A DNA stretch of 64,000 bases. Origin: Amoeboaphelidium occidentale. Its lineage: Eukaryota > Aphelidiomycota > Aphelidea. This document shows positions 7,741 through 17,962 of this stretch, piece after piece. Position 1 is the stretch's first letter, and every line of letters starts with the position of its first letter. The translations under genes and the position numbers were made by a program. The notes under the pieces are model-generated. The model was given only the letters and a program-made list of their open reading frames with translations, ran no database searches and was not told where the DNA came from. The DNA lies in NCBI GenBank assembly GCA_023515795.1, contig JALGPX010000055.1, forward strand, positions 1 through 64,000. The letters are read 5' to 3'.

Positions 7741-10017
7741 ATGGCAAAGTTCGCGGCTTTGAGGGTTCTCATCGGTTCCGGTGTTACCGCTGTTGGGGCC
7801 GGTGTTTACGCTGTATCGGAGTATGTGGATGGAAAGAGGAGAGATTACCATAAGAAAATTAATGATGTTTTGGATTCATTCAGTAATATTCCAACTAAAG
7901 GGCCAACAGAAGGCACAGCAGTCGCATTGCCAGCGCTATCGAATAAGAAGGACGCAGTTACTACGATGGACTACGACCAACAAAGTATGTTCGGGTTTAA
8001 GGTTGTTAACGCATATTCAGAAGGAAAACCTCATGCGTTCAGTACTCTGACGAAACGCTTGTTGGATGTGAAGTCTGTTCTGTCGACAGCGGTGGATTCA
8101 TCGTTCTCTTTGCCTTCGCTGGTGGTAATTGGGTCACAGAGTTCCGGAAAGTCTTCGCTATTGGAGCATTTAATTGGGCACAAATTCTTGCCTAAAGGAC
8201 AGAATATGGTCACCAGGAGGCCAATCGAGATAACTTTGGTCAATTCGCCGTTGCTTCAGAAGGAGTATGCTGAATTGCCAAGAGAAGGAGTGAAGACTGA
8301 TGATTTCAGTAGTTTGGCACGTACTTTGAGTGATTTGAATTTATCTGTTTCAGAGGAAGAATGTGTTTCTAATGATCCGATTGTACTGCGCATTTACTCT
8401 CCCACGCTGCCTGACTTACAGTTGGTTGACTTGCCTGGTTATATTGCAGTGAATTCTTCTAATCAACCAAAAGAATTGAAGCAAAAGATTGTTCAGTTGT
8501 GTAGAGAATACTTGAAGGATCAGAATGTTATTTTGGCTGTTTCTGCTGCTGATGTTGACTTGGCTAATTCTGAAGCGTTGAACGAGGCACGTAATGCTGA
8601 TCCTCTGGGAAAGCGAACTATTGGTGTATTGACAAAGATGGATTTAGTTCCAGTGGAAAAGGGACAACAATTATTGAATAATGATCAGTATCATTTGAAG
8701 CTTGGTTATTATGGAGTTGTGTGTACAGATTCATCGAATGCAGAACAGAAGTTATTTTCAAGATATGCACAAAAGTATCAAAAGAATGTTAGCACAGGAA
8801 ATTTACTTACGAAACTCGTTGGTGTTTTGGAGTCGAGTATGGTGAAATCTTTGAATTTTGTTGTTGATAAAGTTCGTAAGGAATTAGAAGAGACAAAGTA
8901 TAAGTTCAAAGTCAGATTCAACGATAGACACATTTCCGCTGAGTCGTATGCATCTGATGTACTTGATCAATTAAAGGAGAAGCTCAGAGATGTTTCAAAG
9001 GAATTCAATCGAAACAGACTTCGTGAAGAAGTTTTGGAGTTTCTAGATACAAGAATGATCCAGGCTTTGAAGCAAGTTTATTATAATGATGATACACCTT
9101 TGAAAGTCACGATGAAGTGGACAGAAGAAGAATTAGCTGAATATCATGGTCGTCTTGAAAGATCACGCGCAATGCTGACAATGGCTGGCATTGGTAGATT
9201 AACAACAGAGAAGCTTGTTGGAGAAGTTGAAGGCGCCATTGAAAAGGTACTGGTACAACAACCATTTTCTTTTCATGCCTCTACAATGGACAAGGTGCGC
9301 TCCATCACAACTGAATTGTTGCGTTCAAAAGTTTATCAAACATCTGAATCTGTGGAAAATGCAATCAAGCCTTATAAGTACGATGTTGATTTCAATGATG
9401 TTGAATGGAGAAATTCTTTGACTAGATGTTTAAAAGTTTTGCAAAAGGAAAAGGACGAGAAGACAAAAGAATTGAATGTGCTAAAAAATGAAGTCGGCGC
9501 AAGAAAATTAAGAAATGCTATGCAATACTTGAGTAATCGGCAGAAATCTAGCGAAGCTGTTATGGAAGAGGAAAAGATTCCATTCAGTCCAAAAGTCATG
9601 GAATTAGCGAGTGAAGCACTGGAAGTACAGAAAACAATTGATGTGCTCTCACAGCGTATATCATTTCTAACTCCAACATGGTTTTCGCATCCTTGTTATC
9701 ATTTTTCTATGGAGCATACAGCAGAGAATGCATGTGTACTGAAATGCCCAGAAATTTACCTGTCACTAATTACACAACATCTAGCTCAAACATGCGTCGC
9801 ATTCATATGGATAGATTTGTTGAATGAAGTATTCTATGAGCTACCTAGACATATTGATACAGTGTATTTTAATTCAAGAAAAGATGCTCAGGCTTTTGCT
9901 AGCGAGAATGATGGCGTGAAGGAGCAATTAGAAACAGAAGAGAAACTATCAAAGTTGAGTTATGCCATGGACAAATTGGGTGTGATACAGAATGATATTC
10001 TACGCGGAGAGCAATGA
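7741..10017 (+). CDS. MGM1: Mitochondrial dynamin-like GTPase Mgm1/OPA1
   Basis: 758 residues from the ATG at 7741. The G1 P-loop is GSQSSGKSS (residues 131-139). Switch II is in VDLPGY and G4 is TKMD. Dynamin stalk and GED-like regions fill the rest, with a hydrophobic insert near TPTWFSHPCYHFSMEHT. The N terminus (MAKFAALRVLIGSGVTAVGA) looks like a short targeting or membrane segment. The GTPase core with RRPIEITLVNSP is typical of fungal Mgm1, which fuses mitochondrial inner membranes and shapes cristae. It is shorter than yeast Mgm1 (about 880 residues), the loss being mostly N-terminal, so the proteolytic-processing region may be reduced. No intron is needed. Confidence 0.92.
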   Translation: MAKFAALRVLIGSGVTAVGAGVYAVSEYVDGKRRDYHKKINDVLDSFSNIPTKGPTEGTAVALPALSNKKDAVTTMDYDQQSMFGFKVVNAYSEGKPHAFSTLTKRLLDVKSVLSTAVDSSFSLPSLVVIGSQSSGKSSLLEHLIGHKFLPKGQNMVTRRPIEITLVNSPLLQKEYAELPREGVKTDDFSSLARTLSDLNLSVSEEECVSNDPIVLRIYSPTLPDLQLVDLPGYIAVNSSNQPKELKQKIVQLCREYLKDQNVILAVSAADVDLANSEALNEARNADPLGKRTIGVLTKMDLVPVEKGQQLLNNDQYHLKLGYYGVVCTDSSNAEQKLFSRYAQKYQKNVSTGNLLTKLVGVLESSMVKSLNFVVDKVRKELEETKYKFKVRFNDRHISAESYASDVLDQLKEKLRDVSKEFNRNRLREEVLEFLDTRMIQALKQVYYNDDTPLKVTMKWTEEELAEYHGRLERSRAMLTMAGIGRLTTEKLVGEVEGAIEKVLVQQPFSFHASTMDKVRSITTELLRSKVYQTSESVENAIKPYKYDVDFNDVEWRNSLTRCLKVLQKEKDEKTKELNVLKNEVGARKLRNAMQYLSNRQKSSEAVMEEEKIPFSPKVMELASEALEVQKTIDVLSQRISFLTPTWFSHPCYHFSMEHTAENACVLKCPEIYLSLITQHLAQTCVAFIWIDLLNEVFYELPRHIDTVYFNSRKDAQAFASENDGVKEQLETEEKLSKLSYAMDKLGVIQNDILRGEQ

Positions 10018-10150
10018 GAAGAGATATTTCATAAAGGACAATTTCTATTTCGTGTGAAACCCTTTTCCCTTTGAAATTTCTGCTCCAAAAAAAATGCGGC
10101 GTTTTTGAAAGTTTTCCACCGATCAAGCAAAGGCAAACACCCACAAAGTC

Positions 10151-11284
10151 ATGTCCTCGTCAAATAAGAAGATGGCAATAGAAAACCTCTGCACCGAAAG
10201 AGACGAAAAAGAACAGGAAATTGCGCTGCTGCTAACAAATATGGCCGCTGAGTGTAACCAAATGGAAGAGCGATCCACTCAGTTCCGGGAGAATGGCCAC
10301 TGCGGCAGTTCGAATAATCCTACAATGGACGGCGGCGAGAATAACGGCTCTTATCTTTATAACAAAATATCACCGTTCGTAAAGACTTTGAATGAATATT
10401 ACGAAAAAGGAAAAGAATCGTCTTATGTTTTGAAGTATTCTGCAGAAACTGTCGAGAGTGGATTGAGTTATATTCTGAGCAGAGACAGTCAAGTTAATGG
10501 CGACTGTCAGTATCCTCAACAGAATGGCATGGAAGATCAGTCGTATCCTCATCTACAACAGGCGCAGTCGCAACCTCAGCAAATGCACCATCAACTGCCG
10601 CAGCAGCAGGGCACAGTCGCTTCTAACCCGAACCCTTCAATAATTCAGAGGTGGAATACTTACTTGTCTTCAGAGTCCATAAGATCTATTCAGTATTGCA
10701 TTGAGTGGCTGAAATACGCCAACAGTCACATTCAGTCGCAAGTCGATTTGTTAAAGACCAGCATGGATGAGTATTACGTTAACAATCAGAATTATCAGGC
10801 CCTCGTGCAGTTGATCATAAAAGTGAAACGTGAAGTTGTGGAGACAATGCGCAAGGTTGTTGAAGTTGTGGGAAAGTATGCTTATGGTATTCAGTTTGAA
10901 TCTAGAAATTTGCTAAGAGGATTCATTCTATCGCTTCCAATGCGACTGGTAAGATTTTATATATAGTGAAAGTTTACTTATTAATAGCAATTGGTCATGT
11001 CAAAGTTTAGTCCATCAACGAATGCTGCATACAATTCGCAAGATGCATCGCGATCTGGCACAAGAGACTCAAGTAAACTTCTCGAAGATGAATGCAACAA
11101 AGTTTTGTATATGGCACAAGAAGGAAATTCCATGTTGAAGAGTATGTTGGATGTACTAGAGGGAAGCAACAGGATTTCTGAGTATTTTGGTAATGATCCT
11201 GATAACTGCAACCACAGCAACGCACAAGTGCAGTACAAGCACGCTGATGTAAATGGTTCTGAGCCGGTGCAAATGGAAGAGTAA
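10151..11284 (+). CDS. OPI1: Opi1-like transcriptional regulator, two exons
   Basis: Exons 10151-10948 and 10988-11284, with a 39-nt intron (gtaaga to tag), give 364 residues. Recognisable Opi1-family blocks are YNKISPFVKTLNEYYEKGKE (about residue 70), the pair YVLKYSAETVESGL, and the C-terminal core RWNTYLSSESIRSIQYCIEW followed by LKYANSHIQSQ. A Gln/Pro-rich linker separates the two. The extreme C terminus is acidic. Opi1 in yeast is an ER-tethered, phosphatidic-acid-sensing repressor of phospholipid (INO) genes. I see no clear FFAT motif, so the tethering mode is uncertain. Exon 2 is required to complete the helical C-terminal part. Confidence 0.75.
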
Positions 11285-11403
11285 CATGTATAATAATAAA
11301 AGCCTCCTTCTTCTTGTTTTTTTTCAGGTTTCTTGTGTTTCTGAGCTGTTTTTGTTTCAAGCGAGACCTTGTTGTTGCACTGATTCTCACAATCTTGTTG
11401 AAC

Positions 11404-12392
11404 ATGGAAAATACAATCTTTGCTCCTTTGTTTAGATTTTACTCTATTCCGGAAGTTAATTATGCTGCCTTTGTGATCTACTGCTTGTCTGTCAGTAACA
11501 AATTACGCAAAACAGGTTCTTGGTCACAGGAAGATGCAAAAAGACATCCGATCGGTTGCTTAGTATCTTTGATCATTGTGAACCTTGGCGGTAGATTTCT
11601 TATCGAGGGCCTATTGAAGTCTGGAACTATTTTACCGGTGCTCAGTGAAGACTTTAAAGTCTGGACTTGTTTTGTCTGTTGGTAATTTTGACTTTGTGGT
11701 AGCTAATTATGCCAAAGGTTGTTGATATATTTTTCGCCATACGATTCTGTTTATGTTTTGATCAACAGCCCTGCGGTTAATGTTAGTTTTGATGTTCTGA
11801 ATGATCTGATGTAACGGTATCACTGTAGGCTTTGTTTGTTTTGGTCAACAGTTGGAAGCGAAGCATTGACATAATCAATGGTGTCAATGAAGCTCGTGGT
11901 ATTTCTGATTCTTTCGTGGTTGCGACTGTTTTTGGCATCTTGAGTGGATGGGGTGGCTCTCTGTTGTTTCCTCTGGAAGCCTTAACAAGGTACAGAACTG
12001 TTCATAATGATTTGTGGATTCCATCAATGGGATTTATCTCGGTTATTTACTCTACTTTAACTTTAACATTGTTCACTGCTGCTGGTTCTTCTGTAAACCA
12101 AAAGACTTCATTGTTATCACAGATTATCAGTCAAGCATTTACTCGTTTGGACCTGTTTGGTGTTCCTGCCAGTGTTTTGGACCTGATCAAACCTTTAGCT
12201 TCAACCTTGACTTTGTCTAAACCATTTGCTTATACATTTGTTATCCTTCTAAGTGTTGGCTTTGCTTTGGTGGTTGACTCTGGGCTTTATGCTTACTTTT
12301 ACGTGAAACTAAACACGTCAAAGATGGAGAGGAAGACAACTCCAACTGCAGCTACTTCCAGTCCGAGGTCATCAAGAAAGAAGAAGCAATAA
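11404..12392 (+). CDS. TRIC-type (TMEM38-like) intracellular cation channel, three exons
   Basis: Exons 11404-11681, 11718-11775 and 11829-12392 (introns 36 and 53 nt) give 299 residues, the size of animal TRIC-A/B. Landmarks in order are RHPIGCLVS with NLGGRFLIEGLL in the first helical repeat, the spliced WLLIYFSPYDSVY matching the family WYLxFxSPxDLVY motif, then the second repeat GILSGWGGSLLFPLEALTR and W-I-P. Only this splice pattern restores the SPYD motif and leaves all phases consistent. TRIC proteins form trimeric K+-permeable channels of the ER or nuclear membrane that balance charge during Ca2+ release. A basic C-terminal tail (SPRSSRKKKQ) follows the last helix. Confidence 0.88.
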
Positions 12393-12474
12393 ATGTACTT
12401 CTAGGGAATGTTACGATCTTCATGTTTTTTGGATCTCCTCATAGATTCGATTCTTTGTTATAACACTGTTAGAA

Positions 12475-13650
12475 ATGTCTAGAGGACTTTTGCGTCTCAG
12501 CATCCCATCTGCCTCGGTTCTGGTATTTTCCACAGTGAATTGTATGGCTGAAGATAAACAAAAACTACCAGCACATCATTTGCCAAACGGGAAAGGCTTC
12601 ATCAATCCCTGGCCTTCATGCGACGATCGAAGTGCATGGGACTTTCTATCTACTATTGTAACTCAATGGAATTACAAAAGAAGTAGACCGCCAGTAGATG
12701 ATCAGAAAGTTCCAGTTCGGAAGCCAGATTTTACTGTATTAAACACACCCTTAATGTCATCGGCTGACACTAAAGGCAGAGTAACATGGTTAGGCCATGC
12801 TTGTTTTCTTGTTCAGGTTGGTTCTGTGAATATCTTAACAGACCCTGTATTCTCTCATCGATGTTCACCATCACAACTGGTTGGGCCAGCAAGAATTACA
12901 AAGCCACCTTGTGAGTTGTCTGAGCTACCAAGAATTGATATGATTATCATATCTCACAACCATTATGATCATTTGGATGTTGAAACAATCAATACTTTGT
13001 TCAAGTTGAACCCAGACGTCAAGTTTTACGTTCCTCTCGGTAATAAGAATTGGTTTGCAGGTTTAGGAATATCAGGAGATTATGTAGAAGAGATGGACTG
13101 GTGGCAGGAATCCGTATATTCTAAGGATGGTAAAACATACAAGATTGCATGTACGCCGTGTCAACACTTCAGTTCTAGAACAGCTTTTGATCGCGACATG
13201 ACACTGTGGGCTAGTTGGGTTGTTCAAGCGGACGAGAAACTCTCATTCTATTTCGCTGGAGACACCGGATATTGTACAGTTCCAAAAGAACTTGGTGATC
13301 TTAACCCACATGATCGCAGCAAAGTCAAAGAAGAGCTACCAGTGTGTCCTGCGTTTAAGGAAATTGGTGAGAAGTATGGATCGTTTGATCTTGCTTGCAT
13401 TCCTATCGGCGCATACTCTCCCAGATATGTGATGAGTCGTGTTCACTGTTCACCTGAAGATGCTGTTGCCTTACACGTTGATATTAAGTCTAAATTCTCA
13501 GTAGGAATGCATTGGGGCACTTGGATTCTGACAGACGAAGATCCTACTGAGCCTCCAAAAAGGATTAAGGCAGAAATGTCAAGATTAGGTCTCCCAGAGA
13601 ATCAATTTGTCGTGTTTGACATTGGAGAAACACGAGATGTTCCCAAATAA
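12475..13650 (+). CDS. FMP30: NAPE-hydrolysing phospholipase D-like metallo-beta-lactamase (Fmp30 family)
   Basis: 391 residues. The metallo-beta-lactamase metal site HNHYDHLD (near residue 160) is intact. The downstream landmarks YFAGDTGY, ACIPIGAYSP and MHWGTW belong to the NAPE-PLD/Fmp30 family, as does WLGHACFLVQ with LTDPVFSHRCSP. These enzymes cleave N-acyl-phosphatidylethanolamine into N-acylethanolamine and phosphatidic acid. In yeast Fmp30 is mitochondrial and affects cardiolipin. The N terminus (MSRGLLRLSIPSASVLVFST) could be a mitochondrial or membrane-targeting segment. The gene begins 82 bp after the TRIC gene on the same strand. Confidence 0.9.
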   Translation: MSRGLLRLSIPSASVLVFSTVNCMAEDKQKLPAHHLPNGKGFINPWPSCDDRSAWDFLSTIVTQWNYKRSRPPVDDQKVPVRKPDFTVLNTPLMSSADTKGRVTWLGHACFLVQVGSVNILTDPVFSHRCSPSQLVGPARITKPPCELSELPRIDMIIISHNHYDHLDVETINTLFKLNPDVKFYVPLGNKNWFAGLGISGDYVEEMDWWQESVYSKDGKTYKIACTPCQHFSSRTAFDRDMTLWASWVVQADEKLSFYFAGDTGYCTVPKELGDLNPHDRSKVKEELPVCPAFKEIGEKYGSFDLACIPIGAYSPRYVMSRVHCSPEDAVALHVDIKSKFSVGMHWGTWILTDEDPTEPPKRIKAEMSRLGLPENQFVVFDIGETRDVPK

Positions 13651-13825
13651 CGTTAAACTGTGTGAATATAACGATTTTCTACTACTACAGCATAATCTAA
13701 GCCCGTGTCTGTGCTCGCTCTTAAGTCAGGCCAACCTGAAACATGATTCTTGATGCGATCAAACACTGTTTCAAGTGAGGAAATGGTGCCTCACCCTGTT
13801 GAATTATTCAGATTTTCGTTATAGA

Positions 13826-15787
13826 ATGATCAAACTGCTAGTATTAGCTTTCCTGCTGTGCTTTTACCTAGCGCACGCTGATAATCAATGCTACAAAGCC
13901 TCAGAGACTTCCATAGATTTGTTGTTCTTATTCGATACCTCCTCTGACATGTGCCTACAAATACCTCAATTCATGGAAACTGTTCAGAAACAAGAGCAAC
14001 AACTGGTTGGCTTGAAACTACCTACTATTGAAAGTTATGCAAGTGTTCGTGTTGCTATCGGTGCATTTGGTACAAACACGATGTTGATGACATCTTTCAA
14101 AGCTTTTGGACAAATTCAATGGTCCACAATTTCTAGTCAATTACAAAGCGTATGTGGTGGAAAGATGCCACCTCTAACGGCATTGAAGGCCTTCGCGTCT
14201 AATGATGCTGCTATTCAGAAGAAATGTCAAGAAGGTGAATGTGCATTGAATTGGAGCAGTAGTAAGAAGATGATAGTGTTGGTAACTGGAAACTCTGAAG
14301 ATAATCAGGATACCTCATCGAATGAAGCACTCGCTACAACTTTAACAAGCGCTCAAATTGGTGTTCTTGCATTGTTGGATCGCTCAAAACCCTCCGTTGT
14401 CAGTTATGGAGACCCCAGCTTGTCTTATTACGTCTCTTCTAGCGAGAGTATTTATGTAGACAAGCAGAAAACCATTAACTCTCTCAAGAATGCGGGTCAA
14501 GGAAATAGTTTACAGTCATTGATATTGTCAAAGAATGGTTTTATGGTTTCCATGGATTTTCAAGATGTTCTAAAAGGTGCTTCTGTTATATCCAATGGAT
14601 TTATGGCTTCTGTTTTGGCTTTATGCGCAGAAAGTCAATGTGAAATTACTGACACTCTGTCTTACCGTTCTTTCAATGTATACGTGAATGGTGCATCTAG
14701 AAATGGCTCACCAAATCCAGTCAGCCAAAATGGACAGCAATTCATCAATATTCAAGGCTCAATAAGAGTAGTTGGTTCAGGAGGGCCCGTCGGGCTTAAT
14801 GGGCAATCTGGTCAAACTGTGGGTTCTGGTTCAACTGGTTCTCCTGCTGTTCCTGAAGCTATTGATCAAACAAATATCGGAAGTGGGAGTAATCCTAATA
14901 ATAATGGTGTGAATGGAAACACGCCACAAAATCCAGGCGGCGCCGGTTCTCCAGGATCACAAGGCTCAGAATTGACTCCAGTTGCTCCTAATCCAGCTGC
15001 AAACACGAATGCACAACAACCACCTGTATCAGAATCCAATGGTTCCTCTGACAGATCTAATAGTGGGCCAGCTCCTCCATTGCTTGATCCTGCCGATGGT
15101 TTTCTCAAGAACGGAACAAATGGCGATGAAGATGCATCAAACAAAGACAACTATGCCGCTAAGAATTCAAACAATTCTGCGGAACAGAGGAACAAGATCA
15201 ATTTGGCAGTCGGACTCACATGCTCACTTTTGGCTGTTGGAGTAATTGCTGCTTTGGTTTATAAACATAAAAAGAAGGGTATGGCTGGTTTTGATGAAGA
15301 AACTGGTGGTCCAGATGAAGAATTGGCTTCTGTCCCAAGAAGAAATGTGTTTGCTACTGATACATGGCGAAGCAACGTTGTAAGCATGATGACGGTAGAA
15401 CCAGTAGCATCATATTCAGATTCCCCTGCGCCAAAAGCTCGTGTTGTAACATGGGCAGAAAGTGACGCTGGAGGTTCTAGGAATACTCTTGCAACAGCAA
15501 ACTTAGAACGACCTCGGTCAAAAGTCGCAAGTTGGTTCTCATGGGTTGGTAATGCCGCTGCAACTGGACTGGGTCTACAGACAGTTAGCAAAGCTGAAGG
15601 CAACATACCCTCATCCAGCGTTCCTGATAATGATTCCATAAGAAGCAATCGAACACCAAAATTCTCCCGAAACTCTAGAGCAGGAGCCGCAACTGCACTT
15701 TTCCCAAGCGACAACGCATCTGCATACAGAACATCAATAGCTTCAAACTACTCGGACGACTCGTTGGATGTCAGCATGACACACTGA
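13826..15787 (+). CDS. Single-pass surface protein with vWA-like ectodomain
   Basis: 653 residues from the ATG at 13826, chosen because a signal peptide (MIKLLVLAFLLCFYLAHA) starts there. A vWA-like domain follows: IDLLFLFDTSSDM near residue 30, a later MIVLVTGNS strand, and an Asp-containing LALLDRS strand. The MIDAS motif is D-T-S-S-D rather than DxSxS, so metal binding may be altered. Next comes a 130-residue Gly/Asn/Pro/Ser-rich, collagen-like linker, one transmembrane helix (INLAVGLTCSLLAVGVIAAL) and a cytoplasmic tail of about 165 residues rich in Ser and Arg. Cysteines are paired in the ectodomain. I recognise no named family. The architecture suggests adhesion or cell-wall sensing. 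Confidence 0.72.
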   Translation: MIKLLVLAFLLCFYLAHADNQCYKASETSIDLLFLFDTSSDMCLQIPQFMETVQKQEQQLVGLKLPTIESYASVRVAIGAFGTNTMLMTSFKAFGQIQWSTISSQLQSVCGGKMPPLTALKAFASNDAAIQKKCQEGECALNWSSSKKMIVLVTGNSEDNQDTSSNEALATTLTSAQIGVLALLDRSKPSVVSYGDPSLSYYVSSSESIYVDKQKTINSLKNAGQGNSLQSLILSKNGFMVSMDFQDVLKGASVISNGFMASVLALCAESQCEITDTLSYRSFNVYVNGASRNGSPNPVSQNGQQFINIQGSIRVVGSGGPVGLNGQSGQTVGSGSTGSPAVPEAIDQTNIGSGSNPNNNGVNGNTPQNPGGAGSPGSQGSELTPVAPNPAANTNAQQPPVSESNGSSDRSNSGPAPPLLDPADGFLKNGTNGDEDASNKDNYAAKNSNNSAEQRNKINLAVGLTCSLLAVGVIAALVYKHKKKGMAGFDEETGGPDEELASVPRRNVFATDTWRSNVVSMMTVEPVASYSDSPAPKARVVTWAESDAGGSRNTLATANLERPRSKVASWFSWVGNAAATGLGLQTVSKAEGNIPSSSVPDNDSIRSNRTPKFSRNSRAGAATALFPSDNASAYRTSIASNYSDDSLDVSMTH

Positions 15788-15845
15788 ATAGAAATCGATA
15801 AAACTGAATCGAATGTGTTTATTATTTAAATCTAAGAATTACGAT

Positions 15846-16832
15846 CTATCTGCCTACATAATCTGTAACCAATTCAGAATTTTGTAAGTATGATACTTTT
15901 CCAACATGTTCGAAATTATCGATCAGAGGCGCATCAGAAACATTCAAACAAGCGAGACGTTCCTCAACGCTATGCCAGAATTGAACTTCTTGCTGGACCA
16001 TACTCTCAAACATTGTTCTTCTTCTTGAAATAAGTCTTCTCCAGCGTTCAGCAGTCTCATTACGGCGATCTACTAAATTTTGGCTAATTTCCTCTTCAAT
16101 GTTCCTGTTTAACACATCTATAATCGCAGTTTGTAAATCTGATGTATGTGGCGGTCTGTTTTCGTTTGTGTCTTCTTCAGCCTCGACAGGTCTAGAAGTA
16201 CCCTGAACGAGGCCTGTAGGAGTACTTCGGTTGTTCATGGGACTTGCAATTGAAGACATAATGAAGGGAGTTGATGTTGCGACTTGCAATGCACCATGAT
16301 CAACGCGATTTAAAAAGGCTGGTGCATCCTCAACTAGAATAATCGGAGGCTCAACTTCTACTGCTTCTACTGGTGACTCTTGATGCTGTAACAGATTTGA
16401 TAGTTCATTGATGGCAGAATGTTCCTCTTCACCAGTTATTGTGTCAGCAAATTCCCTCAAAGCATCACTAAACTGTTGCATTCTTGTAAGAGTTGCCACA
16501 ACATTTTCTAGCTCACCCTCGTCTTCCACAATTTGTTCTTCGCCACCACTGGCATCCTGATGTTCAGCATTTCTCAAGCGTTCATCTTCTTCATTGAATC
16601 TTTCATCGTTGCTAATAACGCGACCAGTATTAGGATCAATATATACGTGCACAATATTCCTGTTCGAAACCGTGTTATCAATACCTTGGATGACCGTTGT
16701 TTCACGTCTCGCTTCCACATGACCAGCACGGGCGTACGTTTCAGATGGAGACAAGAACATTGAAGTACGGGATGAAGGTCTTTGTAAGATAGGAGATGTC
16801 TCTGTAGACTGGCAGTTTCTTATCACGCCCAT
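15846..16832 (-). CDS. Hypothetical acidic protein, no recognised family
   Basis: 328 residues, intronless, complete. No signal peptide or membrane segment is visible. The first 60 residues are Ser/Thr/Arg-rich. The middle is strongly acidic (runs such as NEEDERLRNAEH and EEQIVEDEGELE). The C-terminal third is predicted helical, with a basic patch (ETAERWRRLISRRRTMF) that may form a coiled coil. I do not recognise a domain. It converges with the vWA-like surface protein, with only 58 bp between stop codons. A nuclear or scaffold role is conceivable but unsupported. Confidence 0.6.
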   Translation of the reverse strand: MGVIRNCQSTETSPILQRPSSRTSMFLSPSETYARAGHVEARRETTVIQGIDNTVSNRNIVHVYIDPNTGRVISNDERFNEEDERLRNAEHQDASGGEEQIVEDEGELENVVATLTRMQQFSDALREFADTITGEEEHSAINELSNLLQHQESPVEAVEVEPPIILVEDAPAFLNRVDHGALQVATSTPFIMSSIASPMNNRSTPTGLVQGTSRPVEAEEDTNENRPPHTSDLQTAIIDVLNRNIEEEISQNLVDRRNETAERWRRLISRRRTMFESMVQQEVQFWHSVEERLACLNVSDAPLIDNFEHVGKVSYLQNSELVTDYVGR

Positions 16833-16886
16833 ATAATTTTAGTGAAACAAAGGTAACTTCTATTTTTAGTATCAAACTTAATTGAC

Positions 16887-16893
16887 TGATTGG
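16887..16893 (-). promoter_or_regulatory. CCAATCA box upstream of the acidic orphan gene
   Basis: TGATTGG lies about 55 bp upstream of the minus-strand start at 16832. On the plus strand it reads TGATTGG, so the box is in the reverse orientation relative to that strand. Confidence 0.35.
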
Positions 16894-16956
16894 TCCGACT
16901 CAGGTTGCCGGCACTATGTAACTGTTTCAACCTCAAGCTGCTAGCAGAGAAGTGTT

Positions 16957-17706
16957 CTACTTGAAAAACACATCTAGAGAGTTTGATGCAGGCTGTGGCG
17001 CAGAAGGTGGCGAGCCCATTAGTTGATTAGCGATCATCTGAAAGAAAGGAGAGACTTGCGACGTCGATGCGGGAGGAGTATTAGAAGCTGTATCAGATAG
17101 AAGCTGTGGCATTGGGACTTGTTGAACTGGTGCGATAGACTGTGGAGGCGGGGCAGTTGCAGGAGCTTGCGCAGATTGCGGTGCTGAAACAGAGGGAGGA
17201 GGTGCAGCGGATACGTTTTGTGCTTGAGGCAAATTCTGTGGAACAGGAGCAGGTGCTGGTGTTTGCGGTGCAGTTGGAACCTCCAAAACAATCAAAGACT
17301 TGTGATAGTACAGAACTATCTCGCATAATTGTCTCAAAGAAAGCGTGCCACTTGAAACAGAACGTATCATGTTCTTGTAAGAGACATTTCGTGTTCCACC
17401 AAGTTCCTTGATCTTATTGTCGAAAGCCCAGCTTGGACTGTACTGAGTTGTTAGAGGAAACAAGGAAGTCCTCTTATCAAAAAGGTTTGCTATAAATCTA
17501 AGAAGCAAAGGATGGAAACCAGCTTGTGCGATATCATTGTTGAATGCGTATCTAAAGTATTTCATGGAAGGATTGTTTGAAGTCGCAGCATCCAACACAT
17601 AAGGTGTTCTCCTGTATGCTTTCAGTGGTGTCAATACATCTTGTCCGCCTTGGGCGTTGATGATTCCAATTACAAAAGTAACAATAAATAGCATTTCTTT
17701 AAACAT
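16957..17706 (-). CDS. Hypothetical secreted Pro/Ala-rich protein
   Basis: 249 residues. A signal peptide is clear (MFKEMLFIVTFVIGIINAQG). About 120 residues of compact domain follow, containing KYFRYAFNNDI and FIANLFDKRTSLF, with no recognised fold. The rest is a Pro/Ala/Gln/Ser-rich tail of about 100 residues resembling cell-wall or extracellular linkers. Only one or two Cys are present, so it is not a typical Cys-rich effector. It is divergent from the ABCG gene across 256 bp. Lineage-specific secreted or wall-associated function is an inference from signal and composition only. Confidence 0.6.
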   Translation of the reverse strand: MFKEMLFIVTFVIGIINAQGGQDVLTPLKAYRRTPYVLDAATSNNPSMKYFRYAFNNDIAQAGFHPLLLRFIANLFDKRTSLFPLTTQYSPSWAFDNKIKELGGTRNVSYKNMIRSVSSGTLSLRQLCEIVLYYHKSLIVLEVPTAPQTPAPAPVPQNLPQAQNVSAAPPPSVSAPQSAQAPATAPPPQSIAPVQQVPMPQLLSDTASNTPPASTSQVSPFFQMIANQLMGSPPSAPQPASNSLDVFFK

Positions 17707-17912
17707 TCTACTCTTAAAATGTTCATGATGGAAATTTGGATTGCTGTATCGTGGAATTTGATTGATGGATTACGACTAGAATCCTTCAAGCGATGCAACA
17801 CGGGAATTCATTGTTCCGTGTTGGGAAACGCACACGATTACGCCACTAGTTATGATGTGTTCCCAACCGATGTTACTAACTAAAGCAGCCACCAATCCGG
17901 AGCGCCCCATTT

Positions 17913-17920
17913 TGACGTAA
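17913..17920 (+). promoter_or_regulatory. CRE-like TGACGTAA upstream of the ABCG gene
   Basis: TGACGTAA, the bZIP (ATF/CREB) half-palindrome variant, sits about 43 bp before the ABCG start codon. A CCAAT lies nearby at about 17892. bZIP control of a drug or lipid exporter would be plausible. Confidence 0.35.
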
Positions 17921-17962
17921 CGATCCCTTGTCAAGCAGTTTCAGTGTATTTATAATTTTGAT

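Noticed and set aside
10949-10965. OPI1-like protein ending at the stop just after exon 1
   Set aside because: The in-frame stop lies inside a 39-nt GT-AG intron; splicing continues into a conserved helical C terminus in the right frame.
16957-17706. Secreted Pro/Ala-rich orphan as a Cys-rich effector
   Set aside because: Too few cysteines and no effector motif; composition fits a wall or linker protein equally well.
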